Positions 5,283 through 5,622 of a DNA stretch of 5,622 nt are shown piece by piece (the stretch's first letter is position 1; every line of letters begins with the position of its first letter). A program made the translations under genes and the position numbers. This DNA comes from an uncultured Clostridia bacterium (GTDB lineage Bacteria > Bacillota > Clostridia > TANB77 > CAG-508): assembly GCA_944386335.1 (NCBI GenBank), contig CALXAQ010000033.1, positions 1-5,622 of the forward strand, given 5' to 3'. The notes beneath the pieces are model-generated. The model searched no databases, was not told where the DNA came from, and saw only the letters and a program-made list of their open reading frames with translations.

Positions 5283-5622
5283 TTACTTTTTACAATTTTT
5301 AATTCTATGCTTAACGACATTAATAAATTTTCTATTTTTTCTAGCAAATAACCTGATATTTCAAAAAAATCAAATTTTACGTTTTACCCGTAAAACTTAT
5401 ATAGTATATGCAAAATACGATATTAATCATCTAAACTTATTCAAATTGGAGGGCGCCAACCAGAAAAGAACCAACCTAAAAGCCTCTATTTTCATATAGT
5501 TTCAGATTTGTATAGTTTAAATTTATTGCAATTTTACTGCAACCACATAATGTATATTTTATTTATACCATAAATTAATTGTAAATTTTTACTATGTTCG
5601 CTTGTTTTTTATATAAAAATGT
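5283..5622. other. AT-rich intergenic region at the right edge
   Basis: No convincing gene is seen. It contains the palindrome at 5381-5396, a GC-richer patch at 5448-5487 with a doubled CCAACC (5456-5461 and 5471-5476), and two TATAGTTT copies (5495-5502 and 5511-5518). The remainder is AT-rich with short, common A/T hairpins such as ATTTAT-ACC-ATAAAT. A neighbouring gene may start or end beyond 5622. Confidence 0.6.
5381..5396. promoter_or_regulatory. Operator-like perfect palindrome with an extra half-site
   Basis: GTTTTACCCGTAAAAC has perfect 7-bp arms around CC. A third half-site, TTTTAC at 5375-5380, abuts it. This is typical of a dimeric repressor site. It lies about 100 bp upstream of the -35 of the 75-codon gene and overlaps weak plus-strand promoter-like bases (TTTACG 5376-5381, TATAGT near 5400). 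The regulator is unknown. Confidence 0.5.

Noticed and set aside
5403..5435. Short plus-strand ATG frame downstream of the palindrome
   Set aside because: It stops after eight codons and has no ribosome binding site.

Overview
The window is AT-rich and every supported gene lies on the minus strand. AAGGAG-type ribosome binding sites, sigma-A-like promoters, a signal peptide of Gram-positive style and a thioester surface-adhesin domain all point to a low-GC Bacillota, most likely an anaerobic gut or host-associated Clostridia-type bacterium. The taxon is inference; no rRNA or marker gene is present.

Layout, read right to left in the direction of transcription. (1) 5622-5225: AT-rich intergenic DNA with a perfect operator-like palindrome (5381-5396), an isolated GC-richer patch (5448-5487) and an extended -10 promoter (5255-5282). 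(2) 5209-4982: a 75-codon gene with a good ribosome binding site, product not recognised, closed by a strong hairpin (4941-4978). (3) 4940-4635: a promoter region with two good sigma-A-like promoters in series and an 11-bp inverted repeat between them. (4) 4634-1: one very long open reading frame, 1544 complete codons, still open at the left edge. It encodes a secreted multidomain surface protein.

The large protein has, in order: an N-terminal signal peptide; a Cys-Gln thioester (TQXA/TED) domain with candidate cross-link residues C85 and Q187; a beta-rich connecting domain; and at least six tandem repeats of about 203-232 residues. Each repeat opens with FDLALRK[FW] and carries a [YT]NEG motif and a GY-x(4)-TD motif, followed by P; the five complete repeats end with an acidic Asp-rich linker. 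The plan matches a covalent-binding tip (thioester) held out from the wall by a stalk of DUF11/isopeptide-like domains. The C-terminus, where a sorting signal would lie, is outside the window. The small gene has its own promoter and terminator, so a functional link to the adhesin is not shown.
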